Below, one piece after another: positions 1 to 8,514 of a DNA stretch of 37,019 bases (positions are counted from its first letter, which is position 1; every line of letters begins with the position of its first letter). This DNA comes from an uncultured Lewinella sp. Its GTDB lineage: Bacteria > Bacteroidota > Bacteroidia > Chitinophagales > Saprospiraceae. A program made the position numbers and the translations under genes. Where the stretch lies: assembly GCA_913057725.1 (NCBI GenBank), contig CAJXOS010000055.1:1-37019 (forward strand), read 5' to 3'. Under the pieces are notes generated by a model that was not told where the DNA came from, did no database searches, and worked only from the letters and a program-made list of their open reading frames with translations.

Positions 1-1
1 C

Positions 2-919
2 CACCCGATGACGCAGTTTATCCTGGCTATCACCTCAATGCAAACTAGCAGTGTTTTTGCTCAGCGCTATGCTGAGGGAATATCTAAACTAGATTATTGG
101 GATCCGATTTACGAGGATACGCTTAACATCATTGCCCGACTACCTCGGGTTGCTTCTTATATTTACCGCCGTTCTTTCCACGATGGCAAGCATATTGATC
201 CGGATCCAAGTTTGGACTGGGCCGGCAACTTTGCCCATATGCTAGGTATCAAGGACAAAGGCTTTATGAGCCTGATGCGCCTTTACATGACCATCCACGC
301 CGACCACGAAGGCGGTAATGCCTCAGCCCACACCACCCACCTTGTTGGATCTACCTTGAGTGATCCTTATCTATCATTTGCCGGAGGTATGACCTCACTG
401 GCGGGACCACTTCACGGCCTGGCGAACCAGGAAGTGATTAAGTGGATATTTGAGATGCTTGAAGAAATTGGCACGCGTACACCTAGTAAGGAGCAAATTG
501 CCGATTACGTACACAAGACTCTATCAGAAGGCAAGGTAATTCCAGGCTATGGCCACGCAGTATTGCGCCAGCCAGACCCTCGTTTTACAGCTCAGAAGGT
601 ATATGCTGAAAAGCACCTGGCTGACAACGACATTGTACAGGTAGTATGGAAGATTTTCGAAGTTGTCCCTGAAATTCTGGGCGGCTTGGGTAAAGTCAAA
701 AATCCATGGCCAAATGTAGATGCACACTCTGGTGCTATTCTTGTACACTATGGTCTAACGGAGTATAGCTTCTATACGGTCCTCTTTGGTGTGTCTCGTG
801 CACTGGGTGTATTGGCTGCCGGTTGTTGGTCACGCGTCTTGGGCATGCCACTAGAGCGTCCAAAATCGTTAACCAGCGAATGGGTGAAGAATTTCATTAA
901 AGAACATAACGAAGCCTAA
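2..919 (+). CDS. gltA: Citrate synthase, eukaryotic type (3' part, cut by window edge)
   Basis: Condenses oxaloacetate and acetyl-CoA to citrate in the TCA cycle; cytoplasmic. The frame is open to the left edge, reading His-Pro before the first visible Met, so this is the C-terminal ~305 residues of a protein that is normally ~430-460 residues. The visible part contains the family motifs DHEGGNASAH, AGPLHGLANQEV, GYGHAVLR and NVDAHSG, which hold the substrate-binding and catalytic His/His/Asp residues. These motifs resemble the mitochondrial-type enzyme rather than the hexameric Gram-negative GltA type, so the symbol is used only for function. gcvH starts 6 nt after the stop, suggesting cotranscription. 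The true start is outside the window. Confidence 0.95.
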   Translation, partial: HPMTQFILAITSMQTSSVFAQRYAEGISKLDYWDPIYEDTLNIIARLPRVASYIYRRSFHDGKHIDPDPSLDWAGNFAHMLGIKDKGFMSLMRLYMTIHADHEGGNASAHTTHLVGSTLSDPYLSFAGGMTSLAGPLHGLANQEVIKWIFEMLEEIGTRTPSKEQIADYVHKTLSEGKVIPGYGHAVLRQPDPRFTAQKVYAEKHLADNDIVQVVWKIFEVVPEILGGLGKVKNPWPNVDAHSGAILVHYGLTEYSFYTVLFGVSRALGVLAAGCWSRVLGMPLERPKSLTSEWVKNFIKEHNEA

Positions 920-925
920 CCAAAG

Positions 926-1321
926 ATGAGTAACATTCCTAAGGACCTCCACTATACTGAAGACCACGAATGGGTGCGCATTGAAGGTGATATTGCCATT
1001 ATTGGTATCACCGATTACGCCCAGAAAGAATTGGACGAACTGGTTTACATCGAAGTAGAAACTGTAGGTGAAACACTTGATGCCGGTGAAGTTTTTGGTG
1101 CTGTTGAAGCTGTAAAAACTACGTCTGATCTGTACATGCCTGTAAGTGGTGAGATTACGGAGTTCAATCCAAAACTGGACGAAACAGATGGTGACGACCC
1201 AACTACCGTTAACAATGATCCTTACGGCGAAGGCTGGATCATCAAGGTAAAGATGTCTAATACTGATGAATTGAGTAACTTACTAAGCGCAGTAGACTAC
1301 CAAGCAGCTATTTCTGCTTAA
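926..1321 (+). CDS. gcvH: Glycine cleavage system H protein
   Basis: Lipoyl carrier that shuttles the aminomethyl group between the P, T and L proteins of the glycine cleavage system; cytoplasmic. At 131 residues it is close to the usual ~125-130. It opens with the typical HEWVRIEG segment and carries the lipoyl hairpin EAVKTTSDLYMPVSGE, with the probable lipoylated lysine at residue 64. It sits 6 nt after the citrate synthase gene and is followed by a strong intrinsic terminator, so it probably ends that transcript. No gcvP or gcvT is in the window. Confidence 0.97.
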   Translation: MSNIPKDLHYTEDHEWVRIEGDIAIIGITDYAQKELDELVYIEVETVGETLDAGEVFGAVEAVKTTSDLYMPVSGEITEFNPKLDETDGDDPTTVNNDPYGEGWIIKVKMSNTDELSNLLSAVDYQAAISA

Positions 1322-1345
1322 TAGTTAGCCCTGTTCTTACGTCCA

Positions 1346-1405
1346 AAAGGCGCTCTCGAATTCCCACTATTTTGAAGTGGTGTTCAGGAGCGCCTTTGTT
1401 TTTTT
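1346..1405 (+). terminator. Intrinsic terminator after gcvH
   Basis: A perfect 10-bp stem, AAAGGCGCTC (1346-1355) with GAGCGCCTTT (1388-1397), is followed by GTTTTTTT. The loop holds a second small hairpin, CCACT/AGTGG at 1364-1368 and 1376-1380. It lies 25 nt after the gcvH stop. Confidence 0.88.
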
Positions 1406-1463
1406 AGGGATTCGAGAAAAAAATCACTTTTTTTGCGCCAGCGTACACCAAAAAAATTGGAGC

Positions 1464-1841
1464 ATGCATCTGGCCAATCGTAGTTCTTTGATATCCCAGA
1501 TTTTGACCCTGTTTTGGGCAGTAGTAATATTCATACTATCTACCATGCCGGGTCAGCAGTTGCCAAAAATCGACTGGTTGATGACGCCAGACAAATTTGG
1601 CCATGCTGCAGTCTATGGTGTACTTACGGTAGGTGTATACTATTCACTTCGCCCTTATTTGAAAAGCATGAAAAGTAACCGCTGGTTAGCCTTTGGAATA
1701 GCTAGTTTTTACGGGATTGCCATGGAAGTGATACAATACGCCTTTTTCCCTAACCGCTATTTTGAAATCTGGGACATTGTTGCTAATATTATCGGCGCTT
1801 TAGGAGCGCTACTATTTTTGAAATTAATTAATCATTCATAA
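1464..1841 (+). CDS. VanZ-family membrane protein
   Basis: Small integral membrane protein of the VanZ-like family; the biochemical role of most members is unknown. With the ATG at 1464 it has 125 residues and four predicted membrane segments, at about residues 12-28, 45-62, 73-93 and 103-122. The family pattern is visible: an LSTMPG segment after helix 1, DKFGHAAVYGVL at the start of helix 2, a Glu in helix 3 (AMEVIQYAF) and the aspartate of EIWDIVANIIGAL. The frame extends upstream to a GTG at 1377, but that codon lies inside the gcvH terminator, so the ATG is preferred. tonB begins 15 nt after the stop. Confidence 0.85.
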   Translation: MHLANRSSLISQILTLFWAVVIFILSTMPGQQLPKIDWLMTPDKFGHAAVYGVLTVGVYYSLRPYLKSMKSNRWLAFGIASFYGIAMEVIQYAFFPNRYFEIWDIVANIIGALGALLFLKLINHS

Positions 1842-1856
1842 ACAAACCCTTTTCGC

Positions 1857-2837
1857 ATGTCTATGCTATTACTAACAAAGGGTGGTTTGGGTTCCTTCCC
1901 GGTTCAGTTGATGGATATTCAGGCCGGCTTCGATGGTGGTTTCTGGGCTAACAGCCAGGCACTACTTTTGATGCTCGTTCTGCTCATCGTCGGCTTGGTT
2001 GTTCTTGGCAACCGCATGAAAGCGCACTTCCGCTCTCAAACCGAACAAGGACTGGCGGGTAGCCTAAGTGATGAGGGCAGCCCATACGCAAACCGCACCA
2101 AGTACGAGAAAGTTGATGCTTTCAAACTAAGTGGTACGTTTTTCAACCTGGGCTTGGTTGTTGCGATTGGCTTAGCTGTTATGGCTTTTGGCTGGTCCAA
2201 CCTGGAAGAAAAAATTGTAATTCCGGAAGGTGCCCTTGAATTGGAGGACGACATTATCATGGAAGAGCCGCCACGTACGGCTGAGCCACCTCCACCACCT
2301 CCGCCACCACCACCGGTGATTGAAGAGGTACCGGATGACACTATCCTGGAGGATGACACCATGGAGGATAACTCTGTGACTGCTGAGGAGGCACCACCTC
2401 CGGCTCCTATTGCCAATGACGCACCACCTCCACCTCCACCTCCGCCACCTCCGCCACCACCAGCTGTGGAGGAGATCTTCAAAGTGGTAGAGCAAATGCC
2501 TCGTTTCCCTGGTTGTGAAAACAAGGGCTCCGAAGCAGAGAAAAAACAATGTGCTCAGCAAGAGCTGCTGAAGTTTATCTACAAGAACATTAAATATCCA
2601 GCAATTGCTCGTGAGAACGGTGTAGAAGGTACTGCAGTAGTAACCTTCGTTGTAGAGAAAGACGGTTCCGTAACTGATGCTCGCGTTGTACGTGACATTG
2701 GTGCACAGTGTGGTGATGAAGCACTACGCGTTGTGAACCTGATGAACTCCCAGAGTATCAAATGGACTCCTGGTAAGCAGCGTGGTCGTCCTGTACGTGT
2801 ACAGTTCAACCTTCCTGTGAAGTTCAAGCTTGAGTAA
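1857..2837 (+). CDS. tonB: TonB-family energy transducer with long proline runs
   Basis: Couples the inner-membrane proton motive force to outer-membrane TonB-dependent (SusC-type) transporters. The 326 residues show a hydrophobic segment at ~34-51, a second at ~95-112, an acidic proline-rich periplasmic linker with runs of 10 prolines (144-153) and 13 prolines (190-202), and a C-terminal TonB domain (~210-326) with KYPAIARENGVEGTA and the terminal RVQFNLPVKFKL motif. Two N-terminal membrane segments are unusual, since classic TonB has one signal anchor; this may be a lineage variant. No exbB or exbD is adjacent. A second start codon lies 6 nt downstream. The short spacing suggests coexpression with the VanZ-like gene. 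Confidence 0.9.
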   Translation: MSMLLLTKGGLGSFPVQLMDIQAGFDGGFWANSQALLLMLVLLIVGLVVLGNRMKAHFRSQTEQGLAGSLSDEGSPYANRTKYEKVDAFKLSGTFFNLGLVVAIGLAVMAFGWSNLEEKIVIPEGALELEDDIIMEEPPRTAEPPPPPPPPPPVIEEVPDDTILEDDTMEDNSVTAEEAPPPAPIANDAPPPPPPPPPPPPPAVEEIFKVVEQMPRFPGCENKGSEAEKKQCAQQELLKFIYKNIKYPAIARENGVEGTAVVTFVVEKDGSVTDARVVRDIGAQCGDEALRVVNLMNSQSIKWTPGKQRGRPVRVQFNLPVKFKLE

Positions 2838-2873
2838 GCATCGCCGGGAACACTTTTCCTGGTAAACTCAATA

Positions 2874-2917
2874 AAATGGCTAAGTCGCTGCAAACAGTGA
2901 CTTAGCCATTTGCTTTT
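2874..2917 (+). terminator. Terminator hairpin after tonB
   Basis: A 17-bp stem (2874-2890 with 2895-2911, one G-T pair) encloses a CAAA loop. The core is AAATGGCTAAGTC paired with its complement. The following TGCTTTTA is only moderately T-rich. It lies 37 nt after the tonB stop. Confidence 0.78.
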
Positions 2918-3047
2918 ATAGGACACAAGCAACTTTTACATATTGTCGCCGTTTTAGTTAAATACTGATACTTTAGCAGAAGACATTGAAAAAACAAGGG
3001 CTAAAGCATCCCCTCTGTATCAATCCCGAGCTCAAGCGTAACTGAAC

Positions 3048-4856
3048 ATGAAGACACGAGCATATCTGATCACCGCATTCTTAGTACTAGGCAGCATTAG
3101 CGTAAGTTTCGCGCAGAACCCCCGCCTGGCCCAACAGTACTTTCAGAATGGCGAATACGAAAAAGCGGCAGAACTCTACTCCGCCCTTTCCCAGAAAAAC
3201 GGCAGTAACGATTTTTTCTTCGACCGCTATTTTGATTGCCTGCTCGCACTCGAAGAATACAGCGAAGCTGAAGCTGTAATTAAGCGACAGATTCGCCGTA
3301 ATGACGGCAACGTGAAGCTCTACGTGTCTTACGGTACACTGTTGGAACGCCTCAATCGATATGATGAGGCAGAGGAACAGTTCAACATCGCTATTGAAAA
3401 CCTACCTGCAGATCAATACTCCGTTACACGTTTGGCGAATGCATTTATACGCCTGACGAAGTATCCCTTTGCTATTACGACTTATGAGAAAGGCTCGCGC
3501 CTACTGCGTGATGATCGCCTCTTTTCATACAACATGGGAGACCTCTATCGACGGATGGGTGAAACAGCACCCATGATTACCGCATACCTGAATGCATTGG
3601 ACGACAACCCAGATCGCATCAGTCAGCTGCAGATTATCTTTCAGCGCTACCTCACCGAAGAAGATTATCGGGAGCTCCAAACACAACTCTACGAGCGCAT
3701 CCAGGATGGCAACGACAATCCTATTTTTCCTGAGCTGTTGGCATGGGTTTTTGTTCAGCGCAAAGACTACCGTAATGCATTCCGCCAGGTAAAGGCGCTC
3801 GATCGTCGATTAAACGAGAATGGCCTCCGCATCTACGAGTTGGGCGAAGTGGCTACGGAGGACAAAGATTACGATGCCGCCATTCAGGCTTTCGACTATA
3901 TCGTAGAAGAAAAAGGCCAGGCCTCAACGCTCTACCTCGACGCTAAGCAGCAAGCCTTGCGCGTACGCCGAATGAAATTGGTGGATGGTTTTGCCTACAC
4001 AGCCGAAGAACTGACGACGCTCGAAGGACAATACATGTTCTTCCTCGATGAATTTGGCTATAACCGTGCTACAGCTTCTATCATTCTAGAGCTAGCCGAG
4101 TTGCAAGCCATCTACATGAACAAGCTTGAAAGCGCCATTGGTCTATTGGCCGATATGATCACTTATCCGGGTACTAATCCAAGTACGCAAGCTCGTGGTA
4201 AGCTCGCCCTTGCCGATTACTATCTAATGGATGGAGACATCTGGGAAGCGACTTTGCTATACTCTCAGGTAGATAAAGCTTACAAAGAGGATATGCTTGG
4301 CCATGAGGCTCGCTTCCGCAATGCCCGATTGGCTTACTACAATGGAGACTTTCAGTGGGCACAAGCTCAGTTTGATGTCCTGAAGGCATCTACTTCTAAG
4401 TTGATAGCCAATGATGCCTTGGACCTCTCCGTATTCATTATGGATAACCTTGGCCTCGACACCAGCGCTGTAGCATTACAGACCTATGCAGATGCTGACT
4501 TGCTGGTTTTCCGCAATCAATTTGACGCGGCTTTCGCCAAAATGGATAGCCTCTTGGCGGCCTTTCCAGAGCACTCCCTACAAGACGACATTCTTTATCT
4601 AAAAGCCAATGTCTTTCGCAAGAAACGAGAATACGAAGCTGCAGCTCAGCTGTATGAGGAGATCGTAGAAAAGTTTCCTGAAGATATACGTGCTGACAAT
4701 TCGCTCTTCGCGCTAGCAGAGATCAATGAGCGTTTCCTTGGTGATAAGGAAAAAGCCCAGCTGCTTTACGAGAACCTCTTCATTGACTACTCAAATAGCA
4801 CATTCGCCGTTGAGGCTCGAAAGCGATTCCGTTTATTACGGGGCGATAACATCTAG
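3048..4856 (+). CDS. Secreted/periplasmic tetratricopeptide-repeat protein
   Basis: Protein of 602 residues with a clear signal peptide (first ~22 residues, ending VSFAQ) and TPR-like helical repeats through most of its length. Examples are AQQYFQNGEYEKAAELYSAL near residue 28, LNRYDEAEEQFNIAIENLP near 105, DYDAAIQAFDYIVEEKG near 275 and EYEAAAQLYEEIVEKFPED near 525. The spacing and the A/Y/P pattern support TPR/YbgF-like repeats that act as protein-binding scaffolds. The partner and exact function cannot be read from the sequence. It has its own upstream region after the tonB terminator. The next gene, encoding a T9SS cargo protein, starts ~100 nt downstream. Confidence 0.85.
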   Translation: MKTRAYLITAFLVLGSISVSFAQNPRLAQQYFQNGEYEKAAELYSALSQKNGSNDFFFDRYFDCLLALEEYSEAEAVIKRQIRRNDGNVKLYVSYGTLLERLNRYDEAEEQFNIAIENLPADQYSVTRLANAFIRLTKYPFAITTYEKGSRLLRDDRLFSYNMGDLYRRMGETAPMITAYLNALDDNPDRISQLQIIFQRYLTEEDYRELQTQLYERIQDGNDNPIFPELLAWVFVQRKDYRNAFRQVKALDRRLNENGLRIYELGEVATEDKDYDAAIQAFDYIVEEKGQASTLYLDAKQQALRVRRMKLVDGFAYTAEELTTLEGQYMFFLDEFGYNRATASIILELAELQAIYMNKLESAIGLLADMITYPGTNPSTQARGKLALADYYLMDGDIWEATLLYSQVDKAYKEDMLGHEARFRNARLAYYNGDFQWAQAQFDVLKASTSKLIANDALDLSVFIMDNLGLDTSAVALQTYADADLLVFRNQFDAAFAKMDSLLAAFPEHSLQDDILYLKANVFRKKREYEAAAQLYEEIVEKFPEDIRADNSLFALAEINERFLGDKEKAQLLYENLFIDYSNSTFAVEARKRFRLLRGDNI

Positions 4857-4958
4857 GAGTGCCGGTTTAGGTGGCTGTCTTTTCCTTCAATTCCATACGG
4901 AAACAGCTCATGCATTCGTTTGAAAGGAGCTTGATTATTACTCCCAAAAGCGACTATC

Positions 4959-6455
4959 ATGAAACCTCTATTCGTATTATTTCTCCTTGTTTTTTCCTTT
5001 TCCGTACAGGGTCAAACGATCACCATTGGTGATGCTGGTGACTACCCTACCCTATCTGCCACCGAGAGTATCCTCGAAGCAGGCGATACGGTTTTGCTGC
5101 TGGATCAAATTTTTGACGATGGTACTCAGTTCCTAACCAATGTTCAAGGTACAGCTGGCAATCCAATTGTGATTATGGCCAATCCTGGCGGCTCCCCTAT
5201 ATTCCGTGGTGGTACTGAAGCCATTCACTTGGTTAACTGCCGCTATATTGAACTCAACGGTATCACTGTGGAGCAGCAAACGGGTAATGGAATCAATATC
5301 GACGATGGTGGCGATTATAGTACACCGGCTGCGCATATTACGATACGGAATTGTACGTTCAGAGACATGGCCGCTAGTGGTAATAACGACCTACTCAAGT
5401 TATCAGGCCTAGATAGCTTTCTGATCGAGAACTGCACCTTTACCAACGGTGGAACTGGCGGATCGGGTATTGATATGGTAGGCTGCCACTGGGGAATCAT
5501 TCAAGACTGTGAAATAGACAATGCTGGCGTCACAGGCATACAAAACAAGGGAGGCACCCGGTTTATTACCATTCGTCGCAATGTTCTCAGGAACATGTCT
5601 CAGCGGGCGCTTAACCTAGGTGGCAGTACGGGACTACAGTTTTTTCGTCCACCATTGCCGGATCCAATTGAAGATGCCTACGAGGCCTCTGACATTGAAG
5701 TGTATTCCAACATATTTATCAATAATTGGGCTCCGATTGCTTATGTAGGTGCCACTAATGTCGTTGTCCGCAATAACACCTTCTACTCCCCTGACAACTG
5801 GGTGCTCCGAATTTTGCAGGAGAACACAAATCCCGGCTTTCAGCCCTGCCAGAACAATGAGTTTAGCAATAATATCATCTACCAGGATAGCGACCTCACG
5901 GAGGCCAATGTTGGCCCAAATACTTTACCAGAGACCTTTTCTTTCTCCCACAATCTATGGTACAATGCCAGCTCCGATTCTTGGCAACCCCAACTGCCCG
6001 TTGTCGGTGCACAGCGAATAGTTGCTGATCCGCAATTTACCGCCGCTGCAAGTGAAGACTTTACTCTTCAAATGACCAGTCCTGCTATCGGCAGTGGCTT
6101 CTCCTTTGGTGAGCCAGGTACAGACTTCTTCGGTGCGACCTTCGCTGATCCGCCAAGTCGAGGTGCCGTTGCAGGGGATCCTGTTAGCTCTACTACTGAT
6201 ATCACTGAGTCAGAACTAAGTGTGACCATCTACCCAAACCCCGCTGTTGATCGAGTCACTACCCAATGGGAATTTGGCACCGCCATTGTACGCATGTTTG
6301 ATGACCAAGGTAGACTACTCCGCCAATACCCCAGTGCAGAGAGTCCACTATTCATCTTCCCTCACGATACCCCGCCAGGGAGCTATTGGTTGCAATGGGA
6401 GGCCTTGGAAAGTGGTACTGTGATTATGCGTAAATTGGTGATTTTAGGAAACTAG
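4959..6455 (+). CDS. Right-handed beta-helix protein with T9SS type A sorting domain
   Basis: Exported protein of 498 residues with a signal peptide (~1-19, ending SVQGQ). The middle (~35-390) has repeated short strands with Asn ladders such as IEVYSNIF, VVVRNNTFYSP, FSNNIIYQ and ITIRNCTF, typical of parallel beta-helix (pectin-lyase-like/NosD) folds. The last ~80 residues begin VTIYPNPAVDRV and end RKLVILGN, the pattern of the type A C-terminal sorting domain that sends cargo through the type IX secretion system to the cell surface. No polysaccharide lyase catalytic triad was recognised, so enzymatic activity is not claimed. The hydrolase gene follows after 16 nt, suggesting one transcript. 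Confidence 0.88.
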   Translation: MKPLFVLFLLVFSFSVQGQTITIGDAGDYPTLSATESILEAGDTVLLLDQIFDDGTQFLTNVQGTAGNPIVIMANPGGSPIFRGGTEAIHLVNCRYIELNGITVEQQTGNGINIDDGGDYSTPAAHITIRNCTFRDMAASGNNDLLKLSGLDSFLIENCTFTNGGTGGSGIDMVGCHWGIIQDCEIDNAGVTGIQNKGGTRFITIRRNVLRNMSQRALNLGGSTGLQFFRPPLPDPIEDAYEASDIEVYSNIFINNWAPIAYVGATNVVVRNNTFYSPDNWVLRILQENTNPGFQPCQNNEFSNNIIYQDSDLTEANVGPNTLPETFSFSHNLWYNASSDSWQPQLPVVGAQRIVADPQFTAAASEDFTLQMTSPAIGSGFSFGEPGTDFFGATFADPPSRGAVAGDPVSSTTDITESELSVTIYPNPAVDRVTTQWEFGTAIVRMFDDQGRLLRQYPSAESPLFIFPHDTPPGSYWLQWEALESGTVIMRKLVILGN

Positions 6456-6471
6456 AACACTCCTCACAGCA

Positions 6472-8373
6472 ATGCGGATATTCCTACTACTTCTGGCTAT
6501 TGTCAGCTTCACTGGCACGATGCAGGCTCAGCTGCCGAACAACAACCTTGAAGAATACGAAGAAGCCGAGGCTGGCCTGTTCGTCTTCAGGAACGAACAA
6601 CAACTCCTTCCTGTGAGGGATCTAGGTGATTTGCGTCCAGCAGTCATCACCATGGGCTTTCAAGATGACAGCGAGCTCTATCAAACACTGAATACCTACG
6701 TACCAACTGCTTACATAAGTTGGGACAATACAGAAAGATCGTTCAAAACTACCTGGCCGTTTCCCCACGAGGAAGAACCCAACTTGATCATTATCGCCTT
6801 GAGTGATAAGGTGGTGCTTTCGGGTCGTGCTGCGCCACCCATTGATAAACTTTTCGACAGTAGTAAAACACCGTTTATTACAGTCATATTTGGAAACAAT
6901 CCTGAAACAACTGCTTTAATTACTGCTCCTCCCTTTAAGACGGTCCTGTACAGTGTAGAAGATACCCCTTGGTCTCAATCACTTGCTGCCCAACTTATTT
7001 TTGGAGCGATCCCTGCGACCAATGAAGTGGGGGACGATTTTAATGAATACCTGTCCACCATCGATGGTATAAAATATCCTTCCCTTGATCGATTAGCCTT
7101 TGCACCACCAGCTGCCTTAGGTATGGATGCCGAGCTACTAAAAGATAGTATCGGCAGCATCGTGGAAGACGGCCTAGCCAATCAAGCGTTTCCGGGAGCC
7201 CAAGTGTTGGTTGCTAAATCAGGAACAGTGGTTTACCATCAGACCTTCGGCCATCATACCGAACAGGATGAGCGGGCAGTCCAAAAAACGGACCTCTACG
7301 ATTTGGCCTCTGTCTCGAAAATCACATCCGCGCTGCCCGCACTCATAAAGTGGTACAGTGAAGGTACTTTTGACTTAGATGCGCCATTAGAACGTTACTA
7401 CCCAGCCGCAAAAGGGAGCAACAAGGCCGATCTCAGCTTCCGGGCTATGCTGTCGCATCATGCGCGCCTGAGGCCTTGGATTCCGTACTGGCAAGGCACG
7501 CTACGTGGGAACGGTAAATACCCCTGGTCTCGAGCCCGCGATCCTGAACGAATCAATGATTATCGTTTTCGGCCTAAGACTCTTTCTCGTGATTCATCTG
7601 CCAAATACAACCGGTACTTGACCCCTACCCTGTGGCAACACAAAGACTATGAGGACAAGATGATGCGAGCCATCATGAAATCTCCACTCAATGAAAAGGC
7701 AGAGTATCGCTACTCTGGGCTATTATTCTATTTGCTTCCTGAAATTGTGCGCCAACAAAGCGGCATGGGATATGAAGAGTATCTTCGCCAAACCTTTTAT
7801 CGCCCATTGGGAGCATATACCTTGGGTTTTAACCCGAGTCGTTACTTCCCTTTAAATCGCATTATCCCAACAGAGCGGGATAGCTTTTTCCGGATGCAAT
7901 TACTGCATGGCTATGTACATGACGAGGGAGCCGCAATGATGGGAGGATTCTCTGCTAATGCGGGTTTGTTCGCTAATGCTTTTGACCTCGCCAAGATCAT
8001 GCAACTCTATTTGAATGGCGGCACTTATGGTGGCCAACGTTACTTCTCAGCTAATGCGATGCTGACCTTTACGAGCAGGCACTATGCAGACCAAGACAAT
8101 CGTCGTGGGCTTGGTTTCGACAAACCTTTATTAGATTACAATCCACAACAAAGTTCTGTAGCAGAAGCAGCCTCAGCGGCCAGTTTTGGTCATAGCGGCT
8201 ATACTGGCACCTTTACCTGGGCCGATCCAAAAGAAGATCTGCTTTTCATTTTTCTAAGCAATCGGGTCTACCCTAGCCGAAACAATCGTGGCATATACAC
8301 GCGGAATATTCGACCACGCATCCACACAGCGATATACCGAGCTATTCTGAAGGGGAATGGACCAACAGAGTGA
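6472..8373 (+). CDS. Class C beta-lactamase-like serine hydrolase with N-terminal GH3 C-domain relic
   Basis: Exported protein of 633 residues with a signal peptide (~1-20, ending MQAQ). Residues ~28-195 (GLFVFRNEQQLLPVRDLG, then alternating strands such as NLIIIAL and PFITVIFG) resemble the C-terminal domain of the GH3/beta-lactamase fusions common in Bacteroidota. The N-terminal GH3 TIM barrel with its catalytic Asp is absent. Residues ~215-630 form a serine beta-lactamase/penicillin-binding-like domain with S280-V-S-K283 (SxxK), Y414-S-G416 in the YxN position and H574-S-G576 in the KTG position. It probably hydrolyses or transfers on peptidoglycan or a small ester/amide. Antibiotic resistance is not implied. 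It follows the T9SS beta-helix gene by 16 nt. Confidence 0.85.
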   Translation: MRIFLLLLAIVSFTGTMQAQLPNNNLEEYEEAEAGLFVFRNEQQLLPVRDLGDLRPAVITMGFQDDSELYQTLNTYVPTAYISWDNTERSFKTTWPFPHEEEPNLIIIALSDKVVLSGRAAPPIDKLFDSSKTPFITVIFGNNPETTALITAPPFKTVLYSVEDTPWSQSLAAQLIFGAIPATNEVGDDFNEYLSTIDGIKYPSLDRLAFAPPAALGMDAELLKDSIGSIVEDGLANQAFPGAQVLVAKSGTVVYHQTFGHHTEQDERAVQKTDLYDLASVSKITSALPALIKWYSEGTFDLDAPLERYYPAAKGSNKADLSFRAMLSHHARLRPWIPYWQGTLRGNGKYPWSRARDPERINDYRFRPKTLSRDSSAKYNRYLTPTLWQHKDYEDKMMRAIMKSPLNEKAEYRYSGLLFYLLPEIVRQQSGMGYEEYLRQTFYRPLGAYTLGFNPSRYFPLNRIIPTERDSFFRMQLLHGYVHDEGAAMMGGFSANAGLFANAFDLAKIMQLYLNGGTYGGQRYFSANAMLTFTSRHYADQDNRRGLGFDKPLLDYNPQQSSVAEAASAASFGHSGYTGTFTWADPKEDLLFIFLSNRVYPSRNNRGIYTRNIRPRIHTAIYRAILKGNGPTE

Positions 8374-8463
8374 TGCACTTGTTCACCTCAAGATCACACT
8401 GATTCGTATCATGTCACCGTCTTTTTTCACAACTATTGTAATAAAAAGCACGTTGATCATACT

Positions 8464-8497
8464 AAAGCAATGAAGCTGCTTTCGCAGTGCTATTTTT
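8464..8497 (+). terminator. Possible weak terminator
   Basis: A short imperfect hairpin (AAAGCA with TGCTTT, or CTGC/GCAG overlapping it) precedes a run of seven T at 8492-8498. It sits between the hydrolase gene and the TraB-like gene. The stem is short and ambiguous. Confidence 0.3.
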
Positions 8498-8514
8498 TTG
8501 ACAAGTAATTAAGC

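Noticed and set aside
2036-2561. Minus-strand ORFs rich in Gly or Trp/Arg opposite tonB
   Set aside because: They are antisense shadows of the poly-proline codons (CCN read as NGG), with no start context or plausible protein.
6472-8373. Annotation as an antibiotic-resistance beta-lactamase
   Set aside because: The motifs only show the serine hydrolase superfamily; the GH3-like N-terminal domain and gene context point to a cell-wall or general hydrolase.
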